NCBI RefSeq assembly: GCF_000963885.1
Contig: NZ_BALE01000012.1
Span: 62,001-126,000, forward strand
DNA: 64,000 nt
DNA from: Tanticharoenia sakaeratensis NBRC 103193
GTDB lineage: Bacteria > Pseudomonadota > Alphaproteobacteria > Acetobacterales > Acetobacteraceae
Direction: 5' to 3'
The position numbers and the translations under genes are program-made. Under the pieces are notes generated by a model. The model worked only from the letters and a program-made list of their open reading frames with translations. It did no database searches and was not told the origin of the DNA. This document shows, piece by piece, positions 28,837 through 38,046 of the stretch (the first letter of the stretch is position 1; each line of letters opens with the position of its first letter).

Positions 28837-29723
28837 AGTAAGCGCCCCGCAACGGCATCGAGCTTCGCAAGCAGTGCCGGATCGCGCCGGTCGGGTGCCG
28901 TGATGAGTGCGTGCTCGAGCGCGCGATCGCAACCCGCTTCACAGGCGCCGCGTCGCTGACCCAGCCTGGGGATGGCAGCCCGGACAAGGGCACGCGCACG
29001 ATCCGCATTGCCCTGCATCACCTTGACGACGGCATCGACGCTCACGCTGTCATGCTCGGTGTGCCAGCAGTCGAAATCCGTGACCATGGCGACCGTCGCG
29101 TAGCAGATCTCCGCTTCCCGGGCGAGTTTCGCCTCCGGCATGTTGGTCATCCCGATGACCGAGCAGCCCCAGGAGCGATAGAGCTCGCTCTCGGCGCGCG
29201 TCGAGAACTGGGGGCCTTCCATGACGAGGTAGGTGCCGCCACGCGTAACGTCGAAGCCGAGACCGCGGGCCTGCGCTTCCAGCGTGTCACCCATCCGTCG
29301 GCAGACGGGATCCGCCATCGAGACATGGGCGACGCATCCGGTGTCGAAGAAGCTCTTCTCGCGGGCGAACGACCGGTCGATGAACTGATCGACGAGCACG
29401 AAATGGCCGGGCGGAAGCTCCGCCTTGAGCGAGCCGACAGCCGAGAGCGAAATGATGTCCGTAACACCTGCGCGCTTCATCGCGTCGATATTGGCGCGAT
29501 AGTTCAGACGCGATGGCGGGATCGGATGGCCACGACCATGACGCGGCAGGAAAACGCAGCGCACGCCGGCGAGCCTGCCGAACAGAAGCGCGTCGGATGG
29601 CGCACCCCACGGCGTTTCGATCTGGCGCCACTCGCGGTCCTCAAGGCCGTCGATCTCGTACAGACCCGAGCCTCCGATCACGCCGATCACGGGCTCGATC
29701 ATGTCCGTTCCATCCCCTGCCAT
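28833..29723 (-). CDS. mtnP: S-methyl-5'-thioadenosine phosphorylase
   Basis: A 296-residue nucleoside phosphorylase of the methionine salvage pathway, which splits methylthioadenosine into adenine and methylthioribose-1-phosphate. Seen: [11 protein letters not shown] phosphate loop, [26 protein letters not shown] and [15 protein letters not shown] substrate-site motif. ATG 29723 is chosen for length; ATG 29702 (MIEPVIG) is also plausible. Its stop overlaps the convergent GGDEF-EAL gene by four bases. No other salvage genes are in the window. Confidence 0.94.
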   Translation of the reverse strand: MAGDGTDMIEPVIGVIGGSGLYEIDGLEDREWRQIETPWGAPSDALLFGRLAGVRCVFLPRHGRGHPIPPSRLNYRANIDAMKRAGVTDIISLSAVGSLKAELPPGHFVLVDQFIDRSFAREKSFFDTGCVAHVSMADPVCRRMGDTLEAQARGLGFDVTRGGTYLVMEGPQFSTRAESELYRSWGCSVIGMTNMPEAKLAREAEICYATVAMVTDFDCWHTEHDSVSVDAVVKVMQGNADRARALVRAAIPRLGQRRGACEAGCDRALEHALITAPDRRDPALLAKLDAVAGRLL

Positions 29724-29838
29724 CACCGCCTGTTCCCTTTTCCCGCGTGGATCAATGCCCCGCAGGAACACCAGATCGACCCCATTCGCAAGCCACAAGC
29801 CTTGTCAAAGCGCCATTTTTGGCGCACCCAGACGGCCC

Positions 29839-30777
29839 ATGACCGAACCGAATTTCCGGACACTGACCCGCGCGGACGTCGCGCATGACGCGCTCAAGAC
29901 CGAAGCGGAGGCCTGGTTCGTCCACCTTCGCGACCAGATCTGTGCTGCATTCGAGGCGCTGGAAGACGAGGCGGCGGCCCGGGACCTGCCGCACCTGCCA
30001 GGCAGCACCGCTGCCGGTCGCTTCGAACGGACGGCCTGGTCGCGCGAGGCGCAGGCGTGGGAGCCCCCGGGTTCCAGCCATGGCGGCGGCGTCATGTCGG
30101 TCATGCGCGGGCGCGTGTTCGAGAAGGTCGGCGTGAACGTCTCGACCGTCTGGGGAACGTTTTCCCCGGAGTTCCGCACCCAGATCGACGGCGCGCAGGA
30201 AGATCCGCGCTTTTTTGCAACGGGTATTTCGCTGGTCGCACACCCTGCCAATCCGCATGTCTGCGCTGCCCATTTCAACACGCGCCTCATCGTCACGACG
30301 AAGGGCTGGTTCGGCGGCGGCGGCGACATCACGCCCATGTTCCCGCAGTCGGCCGAAGCGCAGGAAGACGCCGCCGCCTTCCATGCCGCCTTCGCACGTG
30401 CCTGCGATGCGCATGATCCGGGCTACTATCCGGAATTCAAGGAGTGGTGCGACCGCTACTTCTTCCTGCCGCATCGCAACGAGCCACGCGGACTGGGTGG
30501 CATCTTCTTCGACCGGTTCCATCGCGGCGCGGTCGAGGACGATTTCCGCTTCGTTCAGGATGTCGGTCGTGCGTTCCTTGAAGCCTATCCGCCGGTCGTG
30601 CGGGCCCGGATGAGCACCCCCTGGACGGATGCCGAACGGGACGCTCAACGCGTTCGTCGCGGGCGCTATGTCGAGTTCAACCTGTTGCACGATCGCGGCA
30701 CGACCTTCGGCCTCAAGACCGGCGGCCACGTCGATGCGATCCTCATGAGCATGCCGCCGGACGTAAAATGGCCCTGA
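29839..30777 (+). CDS. hemF: Oxygen-dependent coproporphyrinogen III oxidase
   Basis: A 312-residue enzyme that decarboxylates coproporphyrinogen III to protoporphyrinogen IX with molecular oxygen, in haem synthesis. Family motifs are [33 protein letters not shown] and [13 protein letters not shown] near the C-terminus. ATG 29839 begins MTEPNF. Divergent from mtnP with 115 bases between. Dependence on oxygen fits an aerobic organism. Confidence 0.97.
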   Translation: MTEPNFRTLTRADVAHDALKTEAEAWFVHLRDQICAAFEALEDEAAARDLPHLPGSTAAGRFERTAWSREAQAWEPPGSSHGGGVMSVMRGRVFEKVGVNVSTVWGTFSPEFRTQIDGAQEDPRFFATGISLVAHPANPHVCAAHFNTRLIVTTKGWFGGGGDITPMFPQSAEAQEDAAAFHAAFARACDAHDPGYYPEFKEWCDRYFFLPHRNEPRGLGGIFFDRFHRGAVEDDFRFVQDVGRAFLEAYPPVVRARMSTPWTDAERDAQRVRRGRYVEFNLLHDRGTTFGLKTGGHVDAILMSMPPDVKWP

Positions 30778-30885
30778 AACGCCGTCCGGACGTTGACGCG
30801 CAGGTCATGATCACGCCGTAATTGGCGTGCCATATCCACTTCGCCGGCCACATCGGCCCACCGCGAAAACCGCGTCTCGCAGGGC

Positions 30886-32088
30886 GTGTCGCACCATGAG
30901 GTCATCCATTTGCCGCGCATGCCACGGCCTTTTCCAGCTCCCGGACCGACCGGGCACTCCGAACGGCGCGATGTGCCCGGGCAAGGCGTATCCCGCCGGC
31001 GCCTGATGCTGGCCGGGCTCCTTGCATTGCCGGCCCATGCCCTTGCACGCGCGGCCTGGCCTGCCGATGACGGTGCGCCGTCCTATGCGGACGATGCCAC
31101 TGTCGGCGGACCGCCGGCCCTTCTCGTCGGCGGCAGTGCCGATACCGGCCCGGCCCAGCTCGCCGGTGTCCTGGCGCAGCCGCTCGCCCGCTCTCTCGGG
31201 ACGGCAGGCACATTGGGCATCCGACAGGACGCAGGCCAGGACGGCGTGACAGCCGCGAACCAGTTCGACACGAGCACCGAGGCTGAGGTTGCCTCCGCCC
31301 TGTTGATCCCGGGTGCCGCGCTGATCGCGGCCCTGACAGGCGATCAACGGGTTCATTTCGACTACAGCCGCTGGGTGTCGGTTATGGTGGCGCAGACGCC
31401 GGTCGTGACCATCACGCGCAATGAACTGCACCGCACGCTTCGCGCGCGAATTGCCGGTGCGTTCCATGACCATCCCGTCCGGATCGGCGTGTCGCGTGCA
31501 ACGGGCGTCGAACTGGCCAGTGTTCTGGGCCTGTCCCTGCTCGGCCTGCACTCGGTCCCGGTCCAGGGATTTGCCGAACCGGCTCAGGCCATTGCCGCCC
31601 TGAATGACGGCACGGTGGATGCCATCCAGCTCAGCCCGGATCCGGGCGAGGATCTTCGCGGCCTGATCGGACGCCTGCCAACCGGTTCCGCGCCCCTGTT
31701 CTCGTTCGGCGCAGGCAATGCGAGCACGGTCGCGCCCGGCTTTGCCGAAACCTACATGGCACAGCGCCAGCGCACGCCCGGCGGTCCTCTCTATCAGGCG
31801 TGGTGCGCCGTTGCGGCCGGGGCTGCCATCGATTCAGCGCTCGTGCTGCCAATGCTGACCCCGCCGACGACCGTCGCGCGCTGGCGTCGCGCCGCAGTCC
31901 TCGCCACCGAGGACAATCGGGTCCGCGACTGGACAGCTCATGCACAGCTGACGCTTAACGCTGGAGACAACAGCGCCGCCGCGCTGGCGGCCTTGACGCC
32001 AAACCTGACGGCCGTTCTTGCACTTCGCCGCTGGCTGGCCCTCAACGAGCCACGTTGGCGGATGAGGCAGGAAACACGACCGATTTGA
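30886..32088 (+). CDS. Secreted binding-protein-like protein, unknown ligand
   Basis: A 400-residue protein with a twin-arginine-like signal (VSRRRLMLAGLLALPAHA, about residues 36-53), predicted to be exported. The mature part (GTAGTLGIRQDAGQDG, VRIGVSRATGVELA, ALNDGTVDAIQLSPD) faintly resembles the two-lobed solute-binding proteins of the tripartite tricarboxylate (Bug) family, but I cannot assign it firmly and no transporter of that kind is nearby. The longest frame starts at GTG 30886; ATG 30919 would give a shorter, still Tat-like signal. It converges on the FecCD-type importer genes, 21 bases from stop to stop. Confidence 0.6.
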   Translation: MSHHEVIHLPRMPRPFPAPGPTGHSERRDVPGQGVSRRRLMLAGLLALPAHALARAAWPADDGAPSYADDATVGGPPALLVGGSADTGPAQLAGVLAQPLARSLGTAGTLGIRQDAGQDGVTAANQFDTSTEAEVASALLIPGAALIAALTGDQRVHFDYSRWVSVMVAQTPVVTITRNELHRTLRARIAGAFHDHPVRIGVSRATGVELASVLGLSLLGLHSVPVQGFAEPAQAIAALNDGTVDAIQLSPDPGEDLRGLIGRLPTGSAPLFSFGAGNASTVAPGFAETYMAQRQRTPGGPLYQAWCAVAAGAAIDSALVLPMLTPPTTVARWRRAAVLATEDNRVRDWTAHAQLTLNAGDNSAAALAALTPNLTAVLALRRWLALNEPRWRMRQETRPI

Positions 32089-32109
32089 ATGACGGACCGG
32101 TCTCCGACG

Positions 32110-32934
32110 TCAGACGATCCCGTCCACGATGACGCAGGGCCGACCCCGCGAGCATTGTTCTATCCGTGCCCGCACGTCGTAGGCCTTCCGCAGCATGTCG
32201 GGAGTCACGATCGCAAGGCTCGGCCCCTCCCCCAGCAGCCGACCTTCACACAGGACTACCGCATGATCTGCATGCTGGAGTGCGACGTTCAGATCATGCA
32301 GGACGATGACGGTCACGAGCCCGCGTCTGCGGGTCTCCCCCTGTACGAAATCCATGACGGCGACCTGATGATGCAGATCGAGCGCGCTCAAGGGCTCGTC
32401 GAGCAGGAGGACCTGCGGACGGCGGACAAGAGCCTGCGCGAGGCCGACCAGTTGCCGCTGGCCGCCCGACAACGCGTTCATCTGGCGAAGAGCGAGCTCT
32501 CCGATGCCCAGACGATCCAGCAGGGCAAGCGACTCGGCCAGCGCGGTTGCCGTGTCGACCCGCGCGCCACCGGCCTGACGCGCGACCATGACGGCCTCGA
32601 GCACCTCCATGGCAACGGTGGGCGGCAGTGTCTGCGGCAGATAGGCGCAGAACCGGGCGCGTTCCCGGGACGCCATCCGATCGAGCCCATGCTCGCCCAG
32701 CCATATCGCCCCGCGTGCGGGAAGCAGACCGGCCAGCGCACGCAGAAGCGTTGATTTTCCCGACCCGTTCGGGCCGAGCAATGCGGTTGTCGTCCCGGCA
32801 GGCAGCGGACCGAGGGAGATATCATGCAGCACCTCCTGCCGTCCGAAACTCACGGCGAGATGCTCGACGCGGAGCGATGACAGCGTATCCGGCATGTGCG
32901 TATGTGCCCGCGAATATCCCGTCATCTCGATCAA
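32110..32934 (-). CDS. Iron/cofactor ABC importer, ATPase subunit
   Basis: A 274-residue FecE/BtuD-type ATPase. Walker A GPNGSGKST, Q-loop YLPQ, signature LSGGQRQLV, Walker B VLLLDEPLSALD, and the H-loop histidine in LHDLN are all intact. It couples with the permease next to it to import iron complexes, haem or cobalamin through the inner membrane. Its ATG overlaps the permease stop by four bases (ATGA); ATG 32895 is a shorter alternative. No periplasmic binding protein or TonB receptor adjoins the pair. Confidence 0.9.
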   Translation of the reverse strand: MIEMTGYSRAHTHMPDTLSSLRVEHLAVSFGRQEVLHDISLGPLPAGTTTALLGPNGSGKSTLLRALAGLLPARGAIWLGEHGLDRMASRERARFCAYLPQTLPPTVAMEVLEAVMVARQAGGARVDTATALAESLALLDRLGIGELALRQMNALSGGQRQLVGLAQALVRRPQVLLLDEPLSALDLHHQVAVMDFVQGETRRRGLVTVIVLHDLNVALQHADHAVVLCEGRLLGEGPSLAIVTPDMLRKAYDVRARIEQCSRGRPCVIVDGIV

Positions 32935-34076
32935 CTGCGCACCCTGAGCACGATTGCCAGGAAGAACGGGATGCCGACCAGCGCGGTGACGATGCCCACG
33001 GGCACCACCACGTTGGGCACGATGTTCTTGGCCGCGATGGATGAGAGCGACATCACCAGCCCTCCCACAAGGGCCGCTGCCGGCAGGTAATATCGGTGAT
33101 CCTCACCCACGAGGCGTCGCGCGATATGGGGCGCGATCAGGCCCACGAACCCGATCGTGCCGACGAACGACACGGCGAGAGACGCAAGCACGCTGATCCG
33201 CAGCAGCGACGCGATGCGCGCCCGGCGCACATCCACGCCAAAGCTTGCAGCCCGGTCCTCTCCGAGACGCAAGGCCGTCAGTGCCGGCGCCGCCCGAAGC
33301 GACAGCGGCGTGATCACGAGGGAGGCGCAGGCGAGCACACCGACCTTGGGCCAGTCGGCGCGGGTCAGGCTGCCCATTGTCCAGAACACGAGGTCCTGCA
33401 GACTGTCCTCGTCCGCCACGAACTGGACCAGCGACACAAGCGCATGGAATGTGAAAACCAGCGCGATCCCGAACAGCACGACAGTCGCCGTCGAGCTTCC
33501 GCGCAGGCGGGCCACGAGCTCCAGCATGACCGCCGACGCGATTGCAAAGCCAAACGCATCGGCCGAGACGATCCACTCCTGCGGCACGAACGGCAGACGC
33601 CAGTTCAGGACGATGGCCAGCGAAGCGCCGAATGCCGCTGCGGCCGAGACACCGAGCGTGAACGGGCTGGCAAGCGGGTTGTCGAGGATCGTCTGCATCT
33701 CTCCGCCGGAGATGCCCAGCGCGAGCCCGACGAGCACGGCCATCAGCGCATAGGGCAGCCGGATCTGCCAGACGATGACGTGCTGTGGCAGCGGGACAGC
33801 GCCCGGGTTCAGCAGCGTGCGTGCAAGCTGCAGAGGCGTCAGCCGCGCCGGACCGAGCGAGAAATCCAGCGTGACGGACGCGACGATCAGAACGGCAAGT
33901 ATGGCCAGCACGATCCAGCGACGACGCACGAGACCTGCATAGGCGGAACGCACACGTGCCAGTCGCTCGGCAATGCGTGGATCGGCACGATAGGCCGACA
34001 GATCATCCGACGCGGAACACGAACTGTCAGAACCTGCCATGTCGAGAGCCGGTTGCGCTGCATGATCCCGCGCCAT
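32931..34076 (-). CDS. Iron/cofactor ABC importer, permease (FecCD/BtuC family)
   Basis: A 381-residue inner-membrane permease with about ten helices after a 55-residue hydrophilic N-terminus. FecCD markers: RLPYALMAVLVGLALGISGG, NPLASPFTLGVSAAAAFG, and GFVGLIAPHIARRLVGEDHR, the loop that contacts the ATPase. Substrate (ferric siderophore, haem, cobalamin) cannot be told. Its ATG overlaps by one base (TGATG) the stop of a possible small upstream ORF. Confidence 0.93.
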   Translation of the reverse strand: MARDHAAQPALDMAGSDSSCSASDDLSAYRADPRIAERLARVRSAYAGLVRRRWIVLAILAVLIVASVTLDFSLGPARLTPLQLARTLLNPGAVPLPQHVIVWQIRLPYALMAVLVGLALGISGGEMQTILDNPLASPFTLGVSAAAAFGASLAIVLNWRLPFVPQEWIVSADAFGFAIASAVMLELVARLRGSSTATVVLFGIALVFTFHALVSLVQFVADEDSLQDLVFWTMGSLTRADWPKVGVLACASLVITPLSLRAAPALTALRLGEDRAASFGVDVRRARIASLLRISVLASLAVSFVGTIGFVGLIAPHIARRLVGEDHRYYLPAAALVGGLVMSLSSIAAKNIVPNVVVPVGIVTALVGIPFFLAIVLRVRS

Positions 34077-34195
34077 CAGGGATGATCCGAGATCCGCAAG
34101 TCGCTTTGTCGCCTCACGGCCGGAGACATAGTCGTCGCACGAACTCCCGTTTCGGCGCGCTGACTGGCGCGGGTTCCGTGGGTATTCAGAGTCAT
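34076..34195 (-). CDS. Possible 39-residue coupled leader ORF
   Basis: ATG 34195 follows AAGGAA at six bases, and the TGA stop overlaps the permease ATG as TGATG. The peptide (MTLNTHGTRASQRAET at the start, many Arg, Thr, Ser) matches no family I know and is not HemP. Coupling geometry is the only evidence; a longer form could begin at 34276. It may be a leader that tunes permease translation, or chance. Confidence 0.35.
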   Translation of the reverse strand: MTLNTHGTRASQRAETGVRATTMSPAVRRQSDLRISDHP

Positions 34196-34587
34196 CGCCG
34201 GTTCCTTGCCAGCGTCCAGGATACGCTTGGGTGCAGGGGCCGTATTTCTCTCGCCGGCGACAGTGACATGACGCAACCGTTCTTCGGTGCGTCGGGCTCG
34301 ACGCCGTTATTCACGATAGTCCCTCGCACACCTCAATCGCCAGCCTCCTATCCCGTGCATACACTACGGGCCTTGGCCGGAATGCTGGCAAGTTCAGTGG
34401 CAATCTGCCGGCTCCATAGCACCATATGATTCCAGCCATTCCGCGAACGCCGATAAGAAATTATGGACGCGACAGACCGCGTTCCGATGCGGCTTCAGAA
34501 GATCGAAAGCGCTTTCGCGCAAACAGGCTCCCCGACCTGAGCACGGCAATACCGGAGCTGACGGGCAACGGGAGAGCGCAAAAGCGA
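34196..34587. other. Non-coding region between the importer and the Smr gene
   Basis: No gene supported. It should hold the importer's promoter (minus strand). I looked for a cobalamin riboswitch and for a Fur-like palindrome and did not find either. A minor hairpin CCCGT...ACGGG lies at about 34353-34370, and the stretch 34424-34475 is AT-richer than the surroundings. Confidence 0.4.
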
Positions 34588-35148
34588 TCAGCGCGGCCGA
34601 CCTGCGCGTCGCAACAGAATCCGCACCGAGCCCTGATTGCGGGTATGCGGATGCACGACAGCCAGGATCAGCGGCCCCAGATCCGGCCGGTCGAGCCAGT
34701 GCGGCAGTTCGCGTCGCAGCACCCCGCCTTCGGCGCCTGAACCGAGACCGGTCACGATTTCCACGCATCGCACGCCGTCACGTGCCGCCGTCAGCAGGAA
34801 CCGATGCAGACGTTCGAACGCCGATTGTGCCCGATGCCCGTGCAAATCGAGCCTGCGCTGCACACGCATTGTCCCGCGCGACAGTGCCCGCCAGCTCGTA
34901 TCATCAAGTCCGGGCGCGCGATGACCGATGGAGGGCACCACGGGTCTGGGCGGGGCGACCGGGTCCGGCGACCAGGGCGGCGGAAGGCGGGGCGCGCGGG
35001 CCGGGGCTGATGCGGGGGGCGCTATCGCGGCCGTCGGATCAGGAACAGGCGTCACGGGTTTCGACCGAGCGCGGCGCAAGGGCTGAACGTCGCGCATCAC
35101 CGCGTCCCAAAGGAGCGTCTCCTGCTCCGATATCGTGCGCCGCGCCAC
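34588..35148 (-). CDS. Smr-domain protein
   Basis: A 186-residue protein with a C-terminal Smr domain (about residues 95-180): RLDLHGHRAQSAFERLHRFL, EIVTGLG, GGVLRRELPHWL, GSVRILLRR. The N-terminus is a proline-rich linker after RRTISEQETLLWDAVMRDVQPL, the start typical for alphaproteobacterial members. GTG 35148 with GGAGG upstream fits that start; a longer frame begins at GTG 35205 without a ribosome site. Smr domains are nicking or RNA-cleaving endonuclease modules; function here is unknown. It normally follows mltA; here two other genes separate them. Confidence 0.87.
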   Translation of the reverse strand: MARRTISEQETLLWDAVMRDVQPLRRARSKPVTPVPDPTAAIAPPASAPARAPRLPPPWSPDPVAPPRPVVPSIGHRAPGLDDTSWRALSRGTMRVQRRLDLHGHRAQSAFERLHRFLLTAARDGVRCVEIVTGLGSGAEGGVLRRELPHWLDRPDLGPLILAVVHPHTRNQGSVRILLRRAGRPR

Positions 35149-35205
35149 CTGTTCGTCGTCCTCCGCCCTGCTCTGGACCGCAGGACGACACCTTCCCCTG
35201 GCCAC

Positions 35206-35476
35206 ACGCGAAACGCATGCACGATCAGCCTAGAACAGGCGGGCGCAGGGATCAAAGCGCGCAACGATCCTGCGGCCGCATGGTGTCGAACATCGCTGCC
35301 GCGAATACGGCTACGGCACTCGTGCTGCTGCGACCATTTTTGCCGAAACCGTTTTTCCTGTGACTAGAGCGGTAGTAGCGCCTCGCAACGAAGGACCAAG
35401 CATCGCACAGGGTCACGAGGATGGTCGCGGTTCGATGGCCGCCCGCCATGCTCGGCCTCGCCCATTCGGGCTGCAC
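35206..35476. other. Non-coding region upstream of the Smr gene
   Basis: No gene supported on either strand. Presumably holds the Smr promoter on the side near 35206. Confidence 0.4.
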
Positions 35477-35508
35477 AAAAAAAGGCCGACCTTCCGGTCA
35501 GCCTTTTT
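35477..35508 (-). terminator. Terminator of the three-haem peroxidase gene
   Basis: Minus-strand stem AAGGCTGACC / GGTCGGCCTT (one mismatch), loop GGAA, then T7. A second inverted repeat with 11-bp arms, GGCGGCAGGTC and GACCTGCCGCC (about 35540-35583), lies between it and the stop codon. Confidence 0.85.
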
Positions 35509-35539
35509 CGCCTGATCAGTCATCAGAAACGACAGATCG

Positions 35540-35583
35540 GCGGCAGGTCGCGCCGGACTCCGAGGCCCCGCGGACCTGCCGCC
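35540..35583. repeat. Inverted repeat after the peroxidase stop
   Basis: Arms GGCGGCAGGTC and GACCTGCCGCC separated by about 22 bases. No T run. It may form the 3' end structure of the message ahead of the true terminator. Confidence 0.5.
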
Positions 35584-35603
35584 CATTTCTTTTCCCCGAC
35601 CGA

Positions 35604-37109
35604 TTACTGCGGCACCGCCGGCGCGGGCGCCGCCTGTGTCGCGGCCGCCTGATCCGGGGCGCCGAGCGGAGGCTCCGGCGACACGTCCGGAAGAGCGACG
35701 CCGTGATACTTGCCGGTCAGCGTCTTCAGGAACGCCGTGATGTCGTCCACGTCCTGGTTCGAGATGTCATGATCCGGCGTCTGGTAGCGTGCCATTTCCC
35801 GCACGGCGTCCGGCAGTGTCTTGACGCTGCCATCGTGGAAATAGGGCCCTGTCAGCTCGACGTTGCGCAGGTTGGGCACCTTGAAGCGCTCCAGATCGGC
35901 CTTCGCGTGGGTAAAGGCGAACCGCCCGGCATCGGCTGCGGTCAGGGGCGAATGGCGGTCGTCGAAATACGGCCCCTCAAGGCCGAGGATCTCGAACGCA
36001 TCGCCGCCGACCGCGATTCCGCTGTGGCAACCCGAGCAGCCGATCTCCTTGAAGCGCTGATAGCCGCGCTTTTCCTGCGCCGTGATCGCGTGGCTGTCGC
36101 CCTTGAGATACAGATCGAACCGGCTGTCCGGCGTGATCAGCGTCTTCTCGTATTCCGCGATCGCATCCGTCACCGTGTGCTGGTTGATGTCCGGGCTGCC
36201 ATAGATTGCCGTGAACCGGTCATTGTACCCTTCTTCGGCACTGACGGCAGCCGCGACCGCGTTCCAGTCATGCGAGCCCATCTCGACCGGGTTCATCACG
36301 GGACCCGCGGCCTGACCGGCCAGATCGGCGGCGCGGCCGTTCCAGAACTGGGCGATGTTGAACACCGAATCATACACGCTCGGCGTGTTGATCGGCCCCT
36401 TCTGGCCATTGATGCCAGTGGCCGTCACGAGACGGTCGACACCGCCTGTATTCAGGCCATGGCAGCTTGCGCAGTTCAGTTGCCCGTTGCCTGAAAGATG
36501 CTTGTCGAAGAACAGCGCGCGGCCCAGCTCGGCCTTCCGCCAGTCGACCGGCAGGCTTTCCGGGATCGGCTGGATCACGTCGCCCGCGAACTGCGGTGCC
36601 ACGCCCGGCGTCGCGTAGTAGCGGCGGCGCTGGTCCTCGATCCACGACAGGATGTCCGCTCGCTGATGCTCCGACAGATAGGCATGCCAATGCAGCGTGA
36701 GATAGGCCCAGGGCGGCATCCGGTTCTGGGAGATGACCTCCTCGATCCGGGACAACTGCTCGACCGAAGGCGGCTTGCCCTGCTGGAAGGCCACGATGAT
36801 CGGCTGGAACTGGAAATGGCGCTGCCCCTGGGTCAGGTCACGGGCCATGATCGTGTTGGCCAGCGGCAGATTGAAATAGAACGGCAGCTCGGCCGACGTC
36901 TTGGCCGTATGGCAGTAATCGCAGCGGACTTCCTGAAAAGCCGCGAATGCCTTCATCGAGATCGGGTCGTGAAGCGACGGGCTGCCTGCCGGAATCCGTG
37001 GCGCACCCTCATGATCGAAATGTTCGAGGTAGAGACCCGTGCCGCCATAGGCCACGATACCCAGCGCGACGACGCCGCCTAACACTCTTTTCCACGCCGA
37101 ACCCGCCAA
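35604..37109 (-). CDS. Membrane-anchored three-haem peroxidase (quinol peroxidase-like)
   Basis: A 501-residue protein with one N-terminal membrane anchor (about residues 8-27) and three haem c motifs CxxCH at 63-67 (CDYCH), 213-217 (CASCH) and 358-362 (CSGCH). The last two belong to the diheme cytochrome c peroxidase/MauG fold; the first sits in an added N-terminal haem domain. This layout matches the bacterial quinol peroxidases (E. coli YhjA, Aggregatibacter QPO), which reduce hydrogen peroxide with quinol in the periplasm. The C-terminal tail is alanine- and proline-rich. It sits between the methyltransferase and Smr genes, in a spot where mltA and smr are normally adjacent. Confidence 0.88.
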   Translation of the reverse strand: MAGSAWKRVLGGVVALGIVAYGGTGLYLEHFDHEGAPRIPAGSPSLHDPISMKAFAAFQEVRCDYCHTAKTSAELPFYFNLPLANTIMARDLTQGQRHFQFQPIIVAFQQGKPPSVEQLSRIEEVISQNRMPPWAYLTLHWHAYLSEHQRADILSWIEDQRRRYYATPGVAPQFAGDVIQPIPESLPVDWRKAELGRALFFDKHLSGNGQLNCASCHGLNTGGVDRLVTATGINGQKGPINTPSVYDSVFNIAQFWNGRAADLAGQAAGPVMNPVEMGSHDWNAVAAAVSAEEGYNDRFTAIYGSPDINQHTVTDAIAEYEKTLITPDSRFDLYLKGDSHAITAQEKRGYQRFKEIGCSGCHSGIAVGGDAFEILGLEGPYFDDRHSPLTAADAGRFAFTHAKADLERFKVPNLRNVELTGPYFHDGSVKTLPDAVREMARYQTPDHDISNQDVDDITAFLKTLTGKYHGVALPDVSPEPPLGAPDQAAATQAAPAPAVPQ

Positions 37110-37215
37110 TGCTGCATCCCCCTGTTCAAAATCAATCGCGATTTCGTGAGATGTGCATGATTGTAGTGAACGGGGTCAAAACATTCCTGCCTATGATCGC
37201 AATCGGCGATACCGA

Positions 37216-38046
37216 TTATTCACGTGCGATCACGGCACTCAGTCTCTCGCAGGCAGTGCGGACGTAACCGAGATCGCAGTCGATCCCGATGCCATGCGCG
37301 CCGATCAGCTCGGCGGCCAGCAAGGTCGTGCCTGTTCCCATGAACGGGTCGAGGACCACGGAACCCGGGCCTGCGCCGTGCAACGCGAGGCAGGCTTGCG
37401 GCAGTGCCACCGGGAACGTGCCCGGATGATCGAATTTCTGCCGCTTCGCCTGCACCGTCTCATAGGGGATGAACCACGTATCCCCTCGGCAGCGCCGATC
37501 CTGCGCATGACCGCGCCGGACGATGTTGGACTTGTCCGTGAACGGCACGCCGGCCGCGATGCGCGCCAGTCGCACATCTCCCTGATGCGTCAGGTGAAAG
37601 ACATGCTCGTGATTGCGATTGACGAAGCGGTGCGAGTTGACCGGCTTGAAATGCCCGTGCGTCACGTCGTCGATCGCGATCGATTTCACCCAGGTGATGT
37701 GGTTCTGCAGGGCGAAGACAGTTCGCAGACGCACCATGAGTTCGAACGGCAGCCACGGCTGAGAGGACGATCCGGCGATGTTGAGAAAAAACGATCCGCC
37801 CGGCTTCATGACGCGCGCAATCTCGCCGCCAATTTCGGTCATCCAGTCGAGATAGTCGTCTTCCGTCCGGCGATCCCGGTAGCTCGTGTAGGCCAGCCCC
37901 AGATTATAGGGCGGCGATGTCACGACGACATCGACGCTTTGCGCCTCCATCCGGCGCAGGACCCGGAGCGTGTCACCCCGGATCAGGACATGCGGCCCGA
38001 GCGCACGGCGGACCGTACGCGGCAGCGCAGGCGCCTTCGCCTTCAC
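37216..38046 (-). CDS. Site-specific DNA methyltransferase, beta class (solitary)
   Basis: A 276-residue SAM-dependent DNA methyltransferase. Catalytic motif IV is TSPPYNLG (43-50) and the SAM motif is LDPFMGTGTT (232-241) near the C-terminus, the order of the beta class. SPPY is common in N4-cytosine enzymes but also in some N6-adenine ones, so the base is not decided. The start is GTG 38046, overlapping the mltA stop as GTGA; a longer frame reads into mltA and is spurious. No restriction endonuclease is nearby. The C-terminus lacks the extra domain of CcrM. Probably an orphan methylase with a regulatory or housekeeping role. Confidence 0.88.
   Translation of the reverse strand: MKAKAPALPRTVRRALGPHVLIRGDTLRVLRRMEAQSVDVVVTSPPYNLGLAYTSYRDRRTEDDYLDWMTEIGGEIARVMKPGGSFFLNIAGSSSQPWLPFELMVRLRTVFALQNHITWVKSIAIDDVTHGHFKPVNSHRFVNRNHEHVFHLTHQGDVRLARIAAGVPFTDKSNIVRRGHAQDRRCRGDTWFIPYETVQAKRQKFDHPGTFPVALPQACLALHGAGPGSVVLDPFMGTGTTLLAAELIGAHGIGIDCDLGYVRTACERLSAVIARE

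Noticed and set aside
34077-34330. Possible cobalamin riboswitch upstream of the FecCD/BtuC-type permease
   Set aside because: I looked for the B12 box and the conserved core and found neither; only unrelated GGC-rich stems.
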